64,000 nucleotides of DNA, taken from positions 1 to 64,000 of the forward strand of contig JAHELJ010000015.1 of assembly GCA_024644235.1 (NCBI GenBank), read 5' to 3'. Shown in pieces: positions 1 to 8,520 of the stretch. A program made the position numbers and the translations under genes. The notes below the pieces were generated by a model. The model was not told the DNA's origin, searched no databases, and worked only from the letters and a program-made list of their open reading frames with translations. Origin of the DNA: Lewinellaceae bacterium (GTDB lineage Bacteria > Bacteroidota > Bacteroidia > Chitinophagales > Saprospiraceae). Every line of letters begins with the position of its first letter. The first letter of the stretch is position 1.

Positions 1-3000
1 AATTAAATTCCATTTGGAAAGCCTCAGAGGGAACCGTAAAATCAGTAACGGGTTCAGTTAACTTATCGAACGTGTCTTCTGGAAGCACATAGTCATTTTT
101 GATGAATCGGCACCAATCACAGTAATGAGATTCGCATCCGATATCAAACACATGCGCCTGTATTTTTTGAAAACATTCCACAATTTGATTTGAAACTAGA
201 TCATACTCATCTAAAGAGATAAGAAAGCTTTCTTCCTTGAGATCATCAAGTTTATCGGGTTCGACAAAACTGATCAACCCCTGACTCATCTTCAATGTGG
301 CATCACCATGAGCCTCAAGCAGTATTTTGTAAAAGACGATTTGACGCCAGTAGTTTCCTCCGACTGGATTCTTCTTGGCATCAGGTTTGGACAGCTTGGA
401 TTTGCTCATATCGGGATTTCCTGTTTTGAAATCAATAACCTCAATATAACCATCAGGACGCTCTACAATGAGATCCAGGCGTCCTCTTACTGGCACACCC
501 CGATGTTCGACATGATCGATGTTCTTCTCCGGAATTAATCTTTTGGCATCTTGCCATTCTGGCAATTTGTGCTGCAGATACAATTTCAAGATGAACTCAC
601 CATGCTTTAGATAATTTTCAAATTCTTTTTCCGTAAAGTGGGACTGATGCCACATTACCGACTCCTTAAATAGATCAATAAGAACTTGTGTTGGAGGGTC
701 TTCACCTTTTATCGTTTTCTCCAGGTAGCGTTGCAAGGCGTAGTGCACAGCGTTCCCAAAACCCAAATAGGGGCTTCTCGCCAGTGGTACACGGAGAATT
801 TCTTCAAAGTAAAAGGTACGTGGACACTCCAAGTACTTGTTTAGGGCAGTAGGGGTGAGTTGAAATCTTTTGAGCTTTTGATCAATCAAATCATGATCGA
901 TCAATGGCAGAGTCTTATCGAATGGGTGAATAAGTTTACAATAGTAATTGACGGTGTCTTCAGCTTCGACTTTGGTCTCTACTGGTTCACCCTGTTTAAG
1001 AGACAGGATTTCAGGTATGAACTGAGACGGTTCGTCTACCGTTCCGTTCAAATTTTCGACCACGTAAGAGATCTGTAAATGTTTTCTTGCCCGGGTCATT
1101 GCCACATAAAAAAGCCTACGCTCATCTTCGATATCTGACTCGGTACTTGGATCAACCAGAGTTGAAGGAAGCCGGTAACTATTATGTGAAGTACGCTGAT
1201 TTCTCCAATGACGGCTATTACACCCGATCATGAAAACATAGTCGAATTCGAGACCTTTCGCACCATGTGCTGTCATAAAGTTTACTCCGTCTCTTGATCG
1301 CATCAAACTATGCATGTAGAGAGGTATGTCGATTTCACGCATCTGCCGGAGTGTGGACAAGAACTCCTTAAGGGTCAGTTTGGGATTCCGGCTGGTTTCC
1401 GCTTTCAGATAATTGAAGAATGTGCCCAGGACCTGCATCTCGTAGGTTCGCTGTGGACTCTTCATGACTTCGCGGAAAACCTGACCTTGCTTCAGAATCC
1501 GTTCGAGGAGTACCTGAATAGTGATATGGGGCATCTGACCGATCCAGTTTTCAAGCAATGTGTTGAATACTAAAAACGACTCGGGTGAAGTCAATTTTAA
1601 TGCATCCAGCTGATCGATATCTTTTAGTGTCTGACGAAGATCCTTGCGGTTCTCTCGGTAGCTCCAGCAGTGCATCGACAGTTTGGCAACATCTACTGGA
1701 GGAAGGTCGAAAAAACGGTAATGCATGATCTCGAAAAGCAGGTGCTCACCCCGGCCAGGCATCTCCGATTCTACCTGAAGATAGGTCATGATAGTCTCGA
1801 GGTTCCGAACCAGAGGCTCGTACAGAATGTTGATCCTCTGCTTGACATCAACGGGTATACCTTCTTGTGTCAGGGCTTTGACCAGATTAGCACCTTGCCT
1901 ATGCTTACGATATATAACGGCGATCTCATTCAGCGGAATTTTCTGGTCCCTTAGCTTCTTTATGGCGGTAAAGATGGCAGCTTCTTCCTGAGCAACATTT
2001 AGGTAGGCGTGAAAAACCGAATCTGAATTGGTGTGACTGGAGCTACTAGCCCTTAGCTCCTTGATTACCCCTGGGATCTCATTAGACAGACGTTGTTGAT
2101 TGTACTGAATCAATTTCATAGAATGATCCAGTATGGCCTGGGTAGAGCGATAATTCTCTCGCAAGACCACTACCTGTGGATGGTATTTTTCGTGAAGCTG
2201 GGTGAGGTTATCAATGTTAGCCCCTTGGAACCGGAAGATTGCCTGATCATCATCTCCCACCACAAATAAATTAGGCTTCTCCCAGAAATCACAGAGTAAT
2301 TCTACGATTCGATTCTGTGATCCATTCGTGTCTTGGTATTCATCCACCAGAAAGTACATAAACTGTTCCTGGTACATGGCCTTGAGATTGTCATCTGTTT
2401 CGAGAGCTCTCATTACCCAGTGGATCATGTCATCAAAATCATAGCGACCGGCATCTTTCATTAGATTCTGAAAAGGTTCAAAGGCCTCTACGGCAGCCTT
2501 GGTGACCAGTAGCGCCTTTTTGCGCTTATGATAGGTTGCTTTTGGATCTCCCACTTTATGTCGGCCGGTGGCCCGCTTGTAAAACATAGTGGGATCTGAT
2601 TCCAGCCGATTGAGATCATCTGAGATCAAATTTTTGAATTGAGCTGGAGTGATCGACTCCCTCTTCATCAACGAGAAGAGTTTGTCCATCCTGCGGGCTT
2701 CATAATAGAGCTGACCTTTCAGTTTTCGAAGTGGATGTTCATAATCAAAGCTATCAATCAAGGTCATGAATAGATTTGCTTTTTCAAGGTCAGATGCATG
2801 ATGAAGGATCAAGTAGTCTGAGAAAATTTCCTGATGATCCTGGATCACCTGGTTGCAGAAGGAATGGAACGTATGGACATGGACCTTGTATGCCTCAGGT
2901 CCAATAAAGTCAAGTAAGCGCTGTCTCATGGCGATAGCACCAGCATCGGTATAAGTCAAGCACAAAATGTTGGAAGGAGCAGCATCTGTCTGTTGAAGGA

Positions 3001-3160
3001 TCCGTCCAATGCGAAGAGCTAAAATCTGAGTCTTTCCGGTGCCTGGTCCGGCTACGACCATCACCGGACCTTCAATGGAATCTACCGCGGTTTTTTGTTC
3101 GGCATTTAGCTGATTGTAAGCCTGATCGAAAGCCTTTTGATACCTTGAATTCCTTACCAT
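1..3160 (-). CDS. UvrD/Rep-type helicase with C-terminal PD-(D/E)XK nuclease domain (partial, 3' end outside window)
   Basis: The minus strand is open from an ATG at 3158-3160 to the left edge, at least 1053 codons, with no stop in view. Translation shows superfamily 1 helicase motifs in one frame: a Q-motif (LNAEQ), Walker A GPGTGKT near residue 35, Walker B DEYQD near residue 273, and motif VI FYVAMTRAR near residue 690. A RecB-family nuclease domain follows, with GRLDLI and IDFKTG near residues 900-915. A Cys in LECPRTF before it and a C-x4-C-x2-C cluster (CESHYCDWC, near residue 1005) after it match the iron-sulfur staple of AddB-type nucleases. The expected role is ATP-driven DNA unwinding and end processing in repair. 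Helicase assignment is firm; the iron-sulfur cluster is inferred. The C-terminus is missing. Confidence 0.9.
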   Translation of the reverse strand, partial: MVRNSRYQKAFDQAYNQLNAEQKTAVDSIEGPVMVVAGPGTGKTQILALRIGRILQQTDAAPSNILCLTYTDAGAIAMRQRLLDFIGPEAYKVHVHTFHSFCNQVIQDHQEIFSDYLILHHASDLEKANLFMTLIDSFDYEHPLRKLKGQLYYEARRMDKLFSLMKRESITPAQFKNLISDDLNRLESDPTMFYKRATGRHKVGDPKATYHKRKKALLVTKAAVEAFEPFQNLMKDAGRYDFDDMIHWVMRALETDDNLKAMYQEQFMYFLVDEYQDTNGSQNRIVELLCDFWEKPNLFVVGDDDQAIFRFQGANIDNLTQLHEKYHPQVVVLRENYRSTQAILDHSMKLIQYNQQRLSNEIPGVIKELRASSSSHTNSDSVFHAYLNVAQEEAAIFTAIKKLRDQKIPLNEIAVIYRKHRQGANLVKALTQEGIPVDVKQRINILYEPLVRNLETIMTYLQVESEMPGRGEHLLFEIMHYRFFDLPPVDVAKLSMHCWSYRENRKDLRQTLKDIDQLDALKLTSPESFLVFNTLLENWIGQMPHITIQVLLERILKQGQVFREVMKSPQRTYEMQVLGTFFNYLKAETSRNPKLTLKEFLSTLRQMREIDIPLYMHSLMRSRDGVNFMTAHGAKGLEFDYVFMIGCNSRHWRNQRTSHNSYRLPSTLVDPSTESDIEDERRLFYVAMTRARKHLQISYVVENLNGTVDEPSQFIPEILSLKQGEPVETKVEAEDTVNYYCKLIHPFDKTLPLIDHDLIDQKLKRFQLTPTALNKYLECPRTFYFEEILRVPLARSPYLGFGNAVHYALQRYLEKTIKGEDPPTQVLIDLFKESVMWHQSHFTEKEFENYLKHGEFILKLYLQHKLPEWQDAKRLIPEKNIDHVEHRGVPVRGRLDLIVERPDGYIEVIDFKTGNPDMSKSKLSKPDAKKNPVGGNYWRQIVFYKILLEAHGDATLKMSQGLISFVEPDKLDDLKEESFLISLDEYDLVSNQIVECFQKIQAHVFDIGCESHYCDWCRFIKNDYVLPEDTFDKLTEPVTDFTVPSEAFQMEFN

Positions 3161-3258
3161 ACCCAAAAGTACACATTCATTTTATTGGACATGTGTCTTT
3201 TCGGTCCTCTCGTGCAACCCCGAGGCCTCCTCAGCCGTCCTTATATCAGAAAACCAAA

Positions 3259-3768
3259 ATGATCTTGATCGTGAAGCAAATTCTACTTCTTCTATTTTGC
3301 CTGCTGATTTCCATGCCGATGTTGTTGGCCCAGTATTCCGAACGCAGCATTGGATTGCGTGCCGGAGGTTCGACCGGTGTTGCTGCTAAATGGTTCTTGA
3401 ATGAGTATAAAGCCGGTGAGGCGATCCTTTCGTTTCGTGAGGGTGGTCTTCAACTAACCGGGTTGGCAGAATTTCATACTCCTCTCTATTTTGACGTGCC
3501 TGGTCAAGTCTCCGTCTACTACGGCCTGGGGGTGCATATAGGCTTCTACCGAGGTCACCGGCATCCCGATGACTTCCATGATCATGATCACCGCCATGGT
3601 GCCGGTCTGGCATTAGGTCCAAATGCAATTGCGGGTGTTCAGTATTTTCTGGAACAGATTCCAGCTTCGGTTTCCCTGGATTACAAGCCCTTTATTGACC
3701 TGCTGAGGTTTAATCATTTCTTCAGAGGCCTTGGTGATTTTGCTTTTTCCTTCCGATATCATTTCTGA
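3259..3768 (+). CDS. Putative outer-membrane beta-barrel protein, 169 aa
   Basis: The protein starts with a clear signal peptide (MILIVKQILLLLFCLL, then LLAQ), which is why the ATG at 3259 is preferred over an in-frame one at 3145 that would bury the signal. The mature part has alternating hydrophobic/polar strands and ends in an aromatic FSFRYHF, the usual end of an outer-membrane barrel. A His/Asp-rich loop (DDFHDHDHRH, about residues 95-105) might bind metal or be only a surface loop. I do not recognise a specific family. It is divergent from the helicase gene and convergent with the OmpA-like gene. Confidence 0.65.
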   Translation: MILIVKQILLLLFCLLISMPMLLAQYSERSIGLRAGGSTGVAAKWFLNEYKAGEAILSFREGGLQLTGLAEFHTPLYFDVPGQVSVYYGLGVHIGFYRGHRHPDDFHDHDHRHGAGLALGPNAIAGVQYFLEQIPASVSLDYKPFIDLLRFNHFFRGLGDFAFSFRYHF

Positions 3769-3777
3769 ACGGACAGC

Positions 3778-4671
3778 TTAGGGGCTTCCCTTGATGAGCT
3801 GAAGGATTTCACGATAACCTGTTCGGATTCTGATCTCAACCCGGTTGTTCAGAGCCCTGCCAGCGGGAGTTTCGTTTGAAACCCGGGGGTAGAATCCAGC
3901 TTTTCCTGAGGAGATGACCTGATTGGCATTGATCCCGGTGTCGCGTATAAGGTAACGCATCACGGCAGCAGCCCGAATGGCGCTAAGGTCCATGGCATCT
4001 TCAAACTTTCGGCCTGGTCGAACCGGGCTATTGTCCGTATGCCCTTCCACTTGTATCGTAGTTTCCGGATAATCTTTGATCACACTGGCTATGTATTCCA
4101 AAGCAACTTTGGCCTGAGACTGAAGTTCCAAATCAGAATTAAACAAAAAGCTATTGTAAATAATTACTCTGGCTTCCAGATCATCCTCTTCTATCTCCAA
4201 TTGATTGTCAGCGTACTCGGTTAAAAGTTCCCGAAGACGAATGATGATTGTCTGGGCTTTAGTTTGATTCAGTTGGTAGGACTCAAGAATACGACTTAGC
4301 AAAGCTTCTTTCTTTGCTAATTCCGTGTTCCTGTTCTTTAGCTCGATATTCAATTGCGCCTGGACAGATTCAGCCTCGCTCGATAATGCATTGATTTGCC
4401 GTCCGAGATCTGCGACTTTTTCCTCCAAGCTGCTCTTTTCAGCAAGCAGCTGGGCGAGCAATGTATTTTGAGTGATCAATACATCACGCTGATCTTCAGC
4501 CTTCCTTTCCAACTCGGAATTCACCCCACTGAGATTTTCGATCTTCGATCCCAGGTCTAGCTCCAACTGATTCTTCTCGGTTTCCAAAGTGCGGAACTTT
4601 CCCGCACCTACACAACTGATCAGGAAGAAAGTAATGCTGGCAATGGTGAATAGCCAGGTTGCTGAAGACAT
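3778..4671 (-). CDS. OmpA-family lipoprotein with long coiled coil, 297 aa
   Basis: A hydrophobic N-terminus ending in LISC (Cys near residue 20) looks like a lipoprotein signal. Residues about 25-150 are a heptad-rich coiled coil (repeated Glu/Leu/Lys, little Pro or Gly). The last 110 residues are an OmpA-like peptidoglycan-binding domain: VEGHTDNSPV, then a DLSAIRAA helix and NNRVEIRI. Such proteins tie the outer membrane to the cell wall. The gene lies three bases after the coiled-coil gene upstream, so the two are probably one operon. Confidence 0.85.
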   Translation of the reverse strand: MSSATWLFTIASITFFLISCVGAGKFRTLETEKNQLELDLGSKIENLSGVNSELERKAEDQRDVLITQNTLLAQLLAEKSSLEEKVADLGRQINALSSEAESVQAQLNIELKNRNTELAKKEALLSRILESYQLNQTKAQTIIIRLRELLTEYADNQLEIEEDDLEARVIIYNSFLFNSDLELQSQAKVALEYIASVIKDYPETTIQVEGHTDNSPVRPGRKFEDAMDLSAIRAAAVMRYLIRDTGINANQVISSGKAGFYPRVSNETPAGRALNNRVEIRIRTGYREILQLIKGSP

Positions 4672-4674
4672 CGC

Positions 4675-5601
4675 CTAGATCAATTTAAAGAGAGTCGAGC
4701 CAAGCAGCCCTTTATCAGCATAAATTGAGGCGATGTAATATCCCGGTTTTAGTTTTTCAGCGACTTCATGAGAAAATTCGAATCTCTGAGAGGCAGTCAG
4801 ACTCACCTTCTTAACATCTAGTGGTTCGATCACCAATGCCCTGTCTCCACTACCCACTTTGACAGTTCCAGATCCTCCTGAGATCGGCACTCCGTTAGAG
4901 TCGGTGATGTACAAGTACAGATTTTGCTGCCCCTGATACTCCTCTGGTACGTCAACAAGGTCAAAACCTATATCGAGTCTTCGAACCCGCTTGGATTTGA
5001 TGGTCGCCTTATCATTATTTTTTGCCAGATCTACCTGCATAGACGAAGCCTTAAAAGAGGTGTTGGCCAGATCTGCTGCTTTCCTCTCCAGTAAAGAGTT
5101 AGCCGCATTAAGATCAGTTACTTGCACTTGCAGGCCGGCATTTTCCTCTTCAAACATGGCTACTTTTTGAGTAAGCTCTGCATTCGCCTGTTTCAGCTCG
5201 TTGTTTTCAGTTCGAAGCGCTTCTACTGTTGCCATCATATCTGATTTGGCGGTCTCCAACACGACAATTTCTTCCTTAAGTGTTTTGACGTCTGTAGCTG
5301 CCTTACGCTGAGCCCATCGCAGCTGCTCATCCTTCGTAGCGATCACTTCCTTGGCATTATCAAGCGATCCTTTTAATGAGTCATTTTCGATAGCCATGCT
5401 TTCGTACTCTTTAGTCAGGCTGCTGAGATCCATTTCCAGGCTTTCACGGACTTCCATAAGACTATCCATTTCCATAGACATGATTTCGGCTTGTTTGGTT
5501 TTTTGATTAGTGCTGTATCCGAAGTATCCGGCTGCAATAACAGCTAAGCCTAGTAGCACGCCTAGAATAGTTGTGGAATTGTTTTTTTTCGTCTCTTCCA
5601 T
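4675..5601 (-). CDS. Membrane-anchored coiled-coil protein, 308 aa
   Basis: One N-terminal membrane segment (about residues 11-30, ILGVLLGLAVIAAGYFGY) is followed by about 150 residues of coiled coil, then a C-terminal domain of about 110 residues rich in beta strands (from RRLDIGFDLV to LGSTLFKLI). No catalytic motif is visible. It is first in an operon with the OmpA-like lipoprotein, which is also a coiled coil, so the two may bridge inner membrane, periplasm and outer membrane. That pairing is an inference. Automatic annotation might call it SMC-like because of the coiled coil, but there is no ATPase head. Confidence 0.75.
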   Translation of the reverse strand: MEETKKNNSTTILGVLLGLAVIAAGYFGYSTNQKTKQAEIMSMEMDSLMEVRESLEMDLSSLTKEYESMAIENDSLKGSLDNAKEVIATKDEQLRWAQRKAATDVKTLKEEIVVLETAKSDMMATVEALRTENNELKQANAELTQKVAMFEEENAGLQVQVTDLNAANSLLERKAADLANTSFKASSMQVDLAKNNDKATIKSKRVRRLDIGFDLVDVPEEYQGQQNLYLYITDSNGVPISGGSGTVKVGSGDRALVIEPLDVKKVSLTASQRFEFSHEVAEKLKPGYYIASIYADKGLLGSTLFKLI

Positions 5602-5668
5602 TTTATTAAAGTTAAGCCAGTTGAAATGTGAATGAGTGCGACTTCAACCAGAAAGATCGCATATATTA

Positions 5669-5683
5669 AGACAAAGATTGTCT
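5669..5683. promoter_or_regulatory. Perfect 15-bp inverted repeat in divergent intergenic region
   Basis: AGACAA-AGA-TTGTCT is a perfect 6+6 palindrome with a three-base spacer, between the coiled-coil gene (start 5601) and the TfoX-like gene (start 5814). It could be a regulator binding site. With only one copy, function is unproven. Confidence 0.25.
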
Positions 5684-5813
5684 CATATCGTCACAAATTT
5701 TGAAATACTTTTCTCATAGACATTCGCCACTTCAGATTGTGGTAAGGTCAAAAGATCACTAACTTCTCCAGCAAACGAGCGGATTGATTCAATTTTATTT
5801 AAACTACCTGAAT

Positions 5814-6161
5814 ATGGCTTACAATGAACAATTGGCCGACCGTGTGAGACAAACTTTGGGACATCAGAATGTGCAATTTGAAGAGAAAAAGATGATGGGT
5901 GGATTGACGTTCATGGTCAAAGGCAAGATGTGTATAGGTGTCCATGAGGATAGACTCATGGCTCGCATCGGTCCCGATCCTTATGAGGAAGCTCTGAAGA
6001 AGAAGGGCTGTCAGAAGATGGATTTTACGGGTAGGGAAATGAAGGGCTATGTGTTTGTCAACCCTGAGGGAACCGATATGGATGAAGATCTACAATCATG
6101 GATTGATTTGGCTCTTGCATTCAACAAGCAAGCTAAAGCCTACAAGGAAAAAAAGCGGTAA
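5814..6161 (+). CDS. TfoX N-terminal domain protein, 115 aa
   Basis: The whole protein is one TfoX-N domain, with the characteristic KKMMGGLTFMVKGKM segment, then a strand carrying RLMARIG and the GYVFVNPEG stretch. The ATG at 5814 (MAYNEQLADRV) matches the usual start of this family. The C-terminal TfoX domain of competence regulators is absent, as in many stand-alone bacterial members whose role is unknown, so I do not infer a competence role. The downstream DJ-1/PfpI gene begins only four bases later. Confidence 0.85.
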   Translation: MAYNEQLADRVRQTLGHQNVQFEEKKMMGGLTFMVKGKMCIGVHEDRLMARIGPDPYEEALKKKGCQKMDFTGREMKGYVFVNPEGTDMDEDLQSWIDLALAFNKQAKAYKEKKR

Positions 6162-6165
6162 GGTC

Positions 6166-7209
6166 ATGAAGATCTCCATAAGTCCGATATGGTTTTACGC
6201 TATTTTGATTTTGCTTGCCTGTCAGAATGTGAAGGAAAATCCGGCGGTAGCATCGAGCAGGGATGATAGATCGGAAACGAGCAGGAAGCAGGTGGCAATC
6301 TTCATTTTCGACGGTGTGCAGATTATTGATTTCACCGGGCCATATGAAGTCTTCGGAGCCGCGGGCTATCAGGTATTTACGGTAGCTGAATCTTTGGAAC
6401 CGATTACCACCAGCATGGGCATGACCGTGGTGCCGGATTATGATCTCACCACCCATCCACAGGCCGATATCATCGTCTTGCCCGGAGGCAATGTGCCACA
6501 TCAACTTGATTCCACTGATCGAAGGATTGTCTGGATTGAAGAACAAGCTCCCGTGGTGGATCATATCATGTCTGTCTGCAATGGTGTCTTCTTTCTTACC
6601 AGTACTAATCTTGTTCAAGGATTGAGGATTACAACTAATGCCGGTATGTTACCCCACCTGAGTCATTTTGCGCCAGCGTCCGAAGTGATTTACGATGCCC
6701 GGTTTACAGACAATGGACAAATCATCACGGCGGGAGGGTTTTCTGCTGGAATAGATGCGGCTCTCCATCTGGTGGGAAAGCTAGATGGAAGGCCTGCAAT
6801 GGCTTACGTGGCTAATAATGGCATGGAGTATAATTGGCAAGCTAATGAAAGCTACTCTCGCTATGATATGGCAGATGCGTGGATCCCGATTTTTCTCGAT
6901 GTATACCCACCACTATTTGACAAGAAGATCATCAAGTATGAAGGAGATAGAGACCAATGGGAGAGCCTTTTTCATATACGGAGGGAAAATATTGGCGAGC
7001 TTATCGAGCAATTGCAAGAGATTGCTCAGATGAATGAGTGGGATGTCATAGCGAAGATTAGCGATTCATCTGGTAAAGACCTGCACTACACACTGAACGA
7101 TGCGTTGGGTAATAGCTGGAGTCTCAATACTACCATTCAACCTCTCGCAGAACCGGATTTTTACAGTTTGGAAATTAAGGTTGGTCGCCTGACTAAGACA
7201 GCTGAGTGA
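6166..7209 (+). CDS. DJ-1/PfpI-family lipoprotein, 347 aa
   Basis: The start at 6166 gives a lipoprotein signal ending in LLACQ (Cys near residue 19). A DJ-1/PfpI (GATase1-like) domain follows over about residues 45-230: IIDFTGPYEVFG, IIVLPGGN, the nucleophile elbow SVCNGVFF with the expected Cys, and TAGGFSAGIDAAL, which resembles the amidase-like half of GlxA-type proteins. No AraC domain is present. The last 110 residues form an extra domain with no clear family. Surface tethering of a DJ-1 domain is somewhat unusual; the substrate cannot be predicted. The stop overlaps the next gene's ATG by one base. Confidence 0.8.
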   Translation: MKISISPIWFYAILILLACQNVKENPAVASSRDDRSETSRKQVAIFIFDGVQIIDFTGPYEVFGAAGYQVFTVAESLEPITTSMGMTVVPDYDLTTHPQADIIVLPGGNVPHQLDSTDRRIVWIEEQAPVVDHIMSVCNGVFFLTSTNLVQGLRITTNAGMLPHLSHFAPASEVIYDARFTDNGQIITAGGFSAGIDAALHLVGKLDGRPAMAYVANNGMEYNWQANESYSRYDMADAWIPIFLDVYPPLFDKKIIKYEGDRDQWESLFHIRRENIGELIEQLQEIAQMNEWDVIAKISDSSGKDLHYTLNDALGNSWSLNTTIQPLAEPDFYSLEIKVGRLTKTAE

Positions 7210-7859
7210 TGAGGATCAATTTGTTGGAATTGGCCACTGCTAATTTGGACAAGATGCGTTCCTTTTACGCCGATCTTCTGCAATTACCGATTATGGAGAA
7301 CTCTACGCAAAATTTTTCGGTGCAATGTGGACGAAGTTCGCTCGGTTTTGTGAAAAGGGACAAATCAACCCCCAGTCATTTTGCTTTCAACATTCCCTTC
7401 CTGCTGGTTGCTGATGCAATGGATTGGCTGGGGAAAAGAGTGCCGATAATTGAATATTGTAACAAACGGATAATTTCATTTCCCAAATGGAAAGCCAAGG
7501 CCATATACTTCCATGACCCTGACTCAAATATTGTGGAGTTTATTGGCCGGGAGGAGATAGCTGCAAGATCGTTCGATTCCTTTTCAGAAGAGTGTATTCT
7601 CTCCATTAGCGAGGTAGGCCTAGCTACCAGGGATATTGAGAAGGTTCACGATGCATTGAATGCCATCAAGCCCATTCAAATCTACGATGGATCTTACGAA
7701 TCTTTTTGTGCCCTGGGTGATCCTGAAGGCTTGTTCATAGTTGTGAATTACAATCGGAAAAGATGGTTTCCAACAGACGACATAATTCAGCCTTCAGATC
7801 TGGTTTTAGAGGGCGACTATAGCTTGATATATCAGGGTGAAAAAGTTTGTCCTTTTTAA
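7209..7859 (+). CDS. VOC (glyoxalase/bleomycin-resistance fold) protein, 216 aa
   Basis: Two VOC half-modules are visible: residues 1-115 (LELATANLDKMRSFYADLL at the start, YFHDPDSNIVEFIG at the end) and 130-190 (ISEVGLATRDIEKV, then LGDPEGLFIVV). The metal-ligand positions are partly kept (HDPD...E in the first half), so it may be an enzyme or a binding protein. The ATG at 7209 overlaps the previous stop (TGATG); a GTG three bases earlier is also possible. It is probably translated together with the DJ-1/PfpI gene. Confidence 0.8.
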   Translation: MRINLLELATANLDKMRSFYADLLQLPIMENSTQNFSVQCGRSSLGFVKRDKSTPSHFAFNIPFLLVADAMDWLGKRVPIIEYCNKRIISFPKWKAKAIYFHDPDSNIVEFIGREEIAARSFDSFSEECILSISEVGLATRDIEKVHDALNAIKPIQIYDGSYESFCALGDPEGLFIVVNYNRKRWFPTDDIIQPSDLVLEGDYSLIYQGEKVCPF

Positions 7860-7951
7860 GCTCAAATTAAATTGACTGCAAGAGTAGGAGTATCCGAATT
7901 TAGATTATCTTAGCCCGCAACTTAACCTGTTTACCTGATCATTGAACACGC

Positions 7952-8275
7952 ATGAATCCAACCTTAAACCAAGCTACTGAACTATTGTGGGTACAGCTTT
8001 TACGAGACGGAAAGTTTTGGGGATATACGTTTAAACAGCTGGACCAACTCGAAGATATAACACCTGATTTTTTCTGCAAGGAGCTGAAATGGATGATTCA
8101 ACTTGATGACAAGTCGATAAATCGATTGAGCATTGACAGCCTGGTAGATAGAGGGTACTATATCACGTGGATCTCCCGGCAAGAGATTATTGACGACATC
8201 AATGCCGTTTCTGGCTTCCTCTCTGATGAACTAAGGCGAATTTTGAAAGCCGATGGTTGTGCTTTTGCTCCCTAG
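7952..8275 (+). CDS. Hypothetical protein, 107 aa
   Basis: I do not recognise this gene. It is a small, acidic, probably cytoplasmic protein without signal peptide or membrane segment. Charged and aromatic residues are spread evenly (e.g. ELLWVQLLRDGKFWGY, WMIQLDD), as expected for a folded domain. It has 92 bases of upstream space and is convergent with the Rof-like gene, ending 11 bases from it. Coding is supported by its position filling the gap between neighbours and by normal composition. Confidence 0.55.
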   Translation: MNPTLNQATELLWVQLLRDGKFWGYTFKQLDQLEDITPDFFCKELKWMIQLDDKSINRLSIDSLVDRGYYITWISRQEIIDDINAVSGFLSDELRRILKADGCAFAP

Positions 8276-8286
8276 TTAGCAGTCTT

Positions 8287-8520
8287 TTAGCGCCAAAACA
8301 AAACTTCGAAATGATCTATCCGGTCCATCCGGATTGAATAGCCAGCGCTTGTAATTAAGTATTCTGCTTTTTCTTTTGTTTGAAAATCTTTGAGGTAATC
8401 GACAAGGCAAGTTGATCTACCATCATTGTCCTGATAATGTAGATGACAAAGTTGTCTTCTGGTTCCAATTGCTTCCAGTTCATCATGTATGTGGCAAGGA
8501 ATCGGGACGTAATCTTTCAT
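8287..8520 (-). CDS. Rof-like (Rho-binding antiterminator family) protein, 77 aa
   Basis: The N-terminus YVPIPCHIHDELEAIGTRR follows the pattern of Rof/YaeO-family proteins (Y-x-P-I-x-C-x3-D-x-L-E). In E. coli, Rof binds Rho and reduces termination. The length of 77 residues fits. Its ATG lies inside the stop of the S24 repressor gene (ATGA overlap at 8517-8520), so the two are probably co-translated. Family assignment is by pattern recall and moderately sure; action on Rho here is an inference. Confidence 0.65.
   Translation of the reverse strand: MKDYVPIPCHIHDELEAIGTRRQLCHLHYQDNDGRSTCLVDYLKDFQTKEKAEYLITSAGYSIRMDRIDHFEVLFWR

Noticed and set aside
308..1991. Several plus-strand open frames of 60-95 codons
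   Set aside because: They lie antisense inside the long helicase-nuclease frame, whose motifs are continuous in one minus-strand frame.
3145..3258. Longer start of the outer-membrane protein
   Set aside because: It would bury the signal peptide behind 38 residues and overlap the helicase start.
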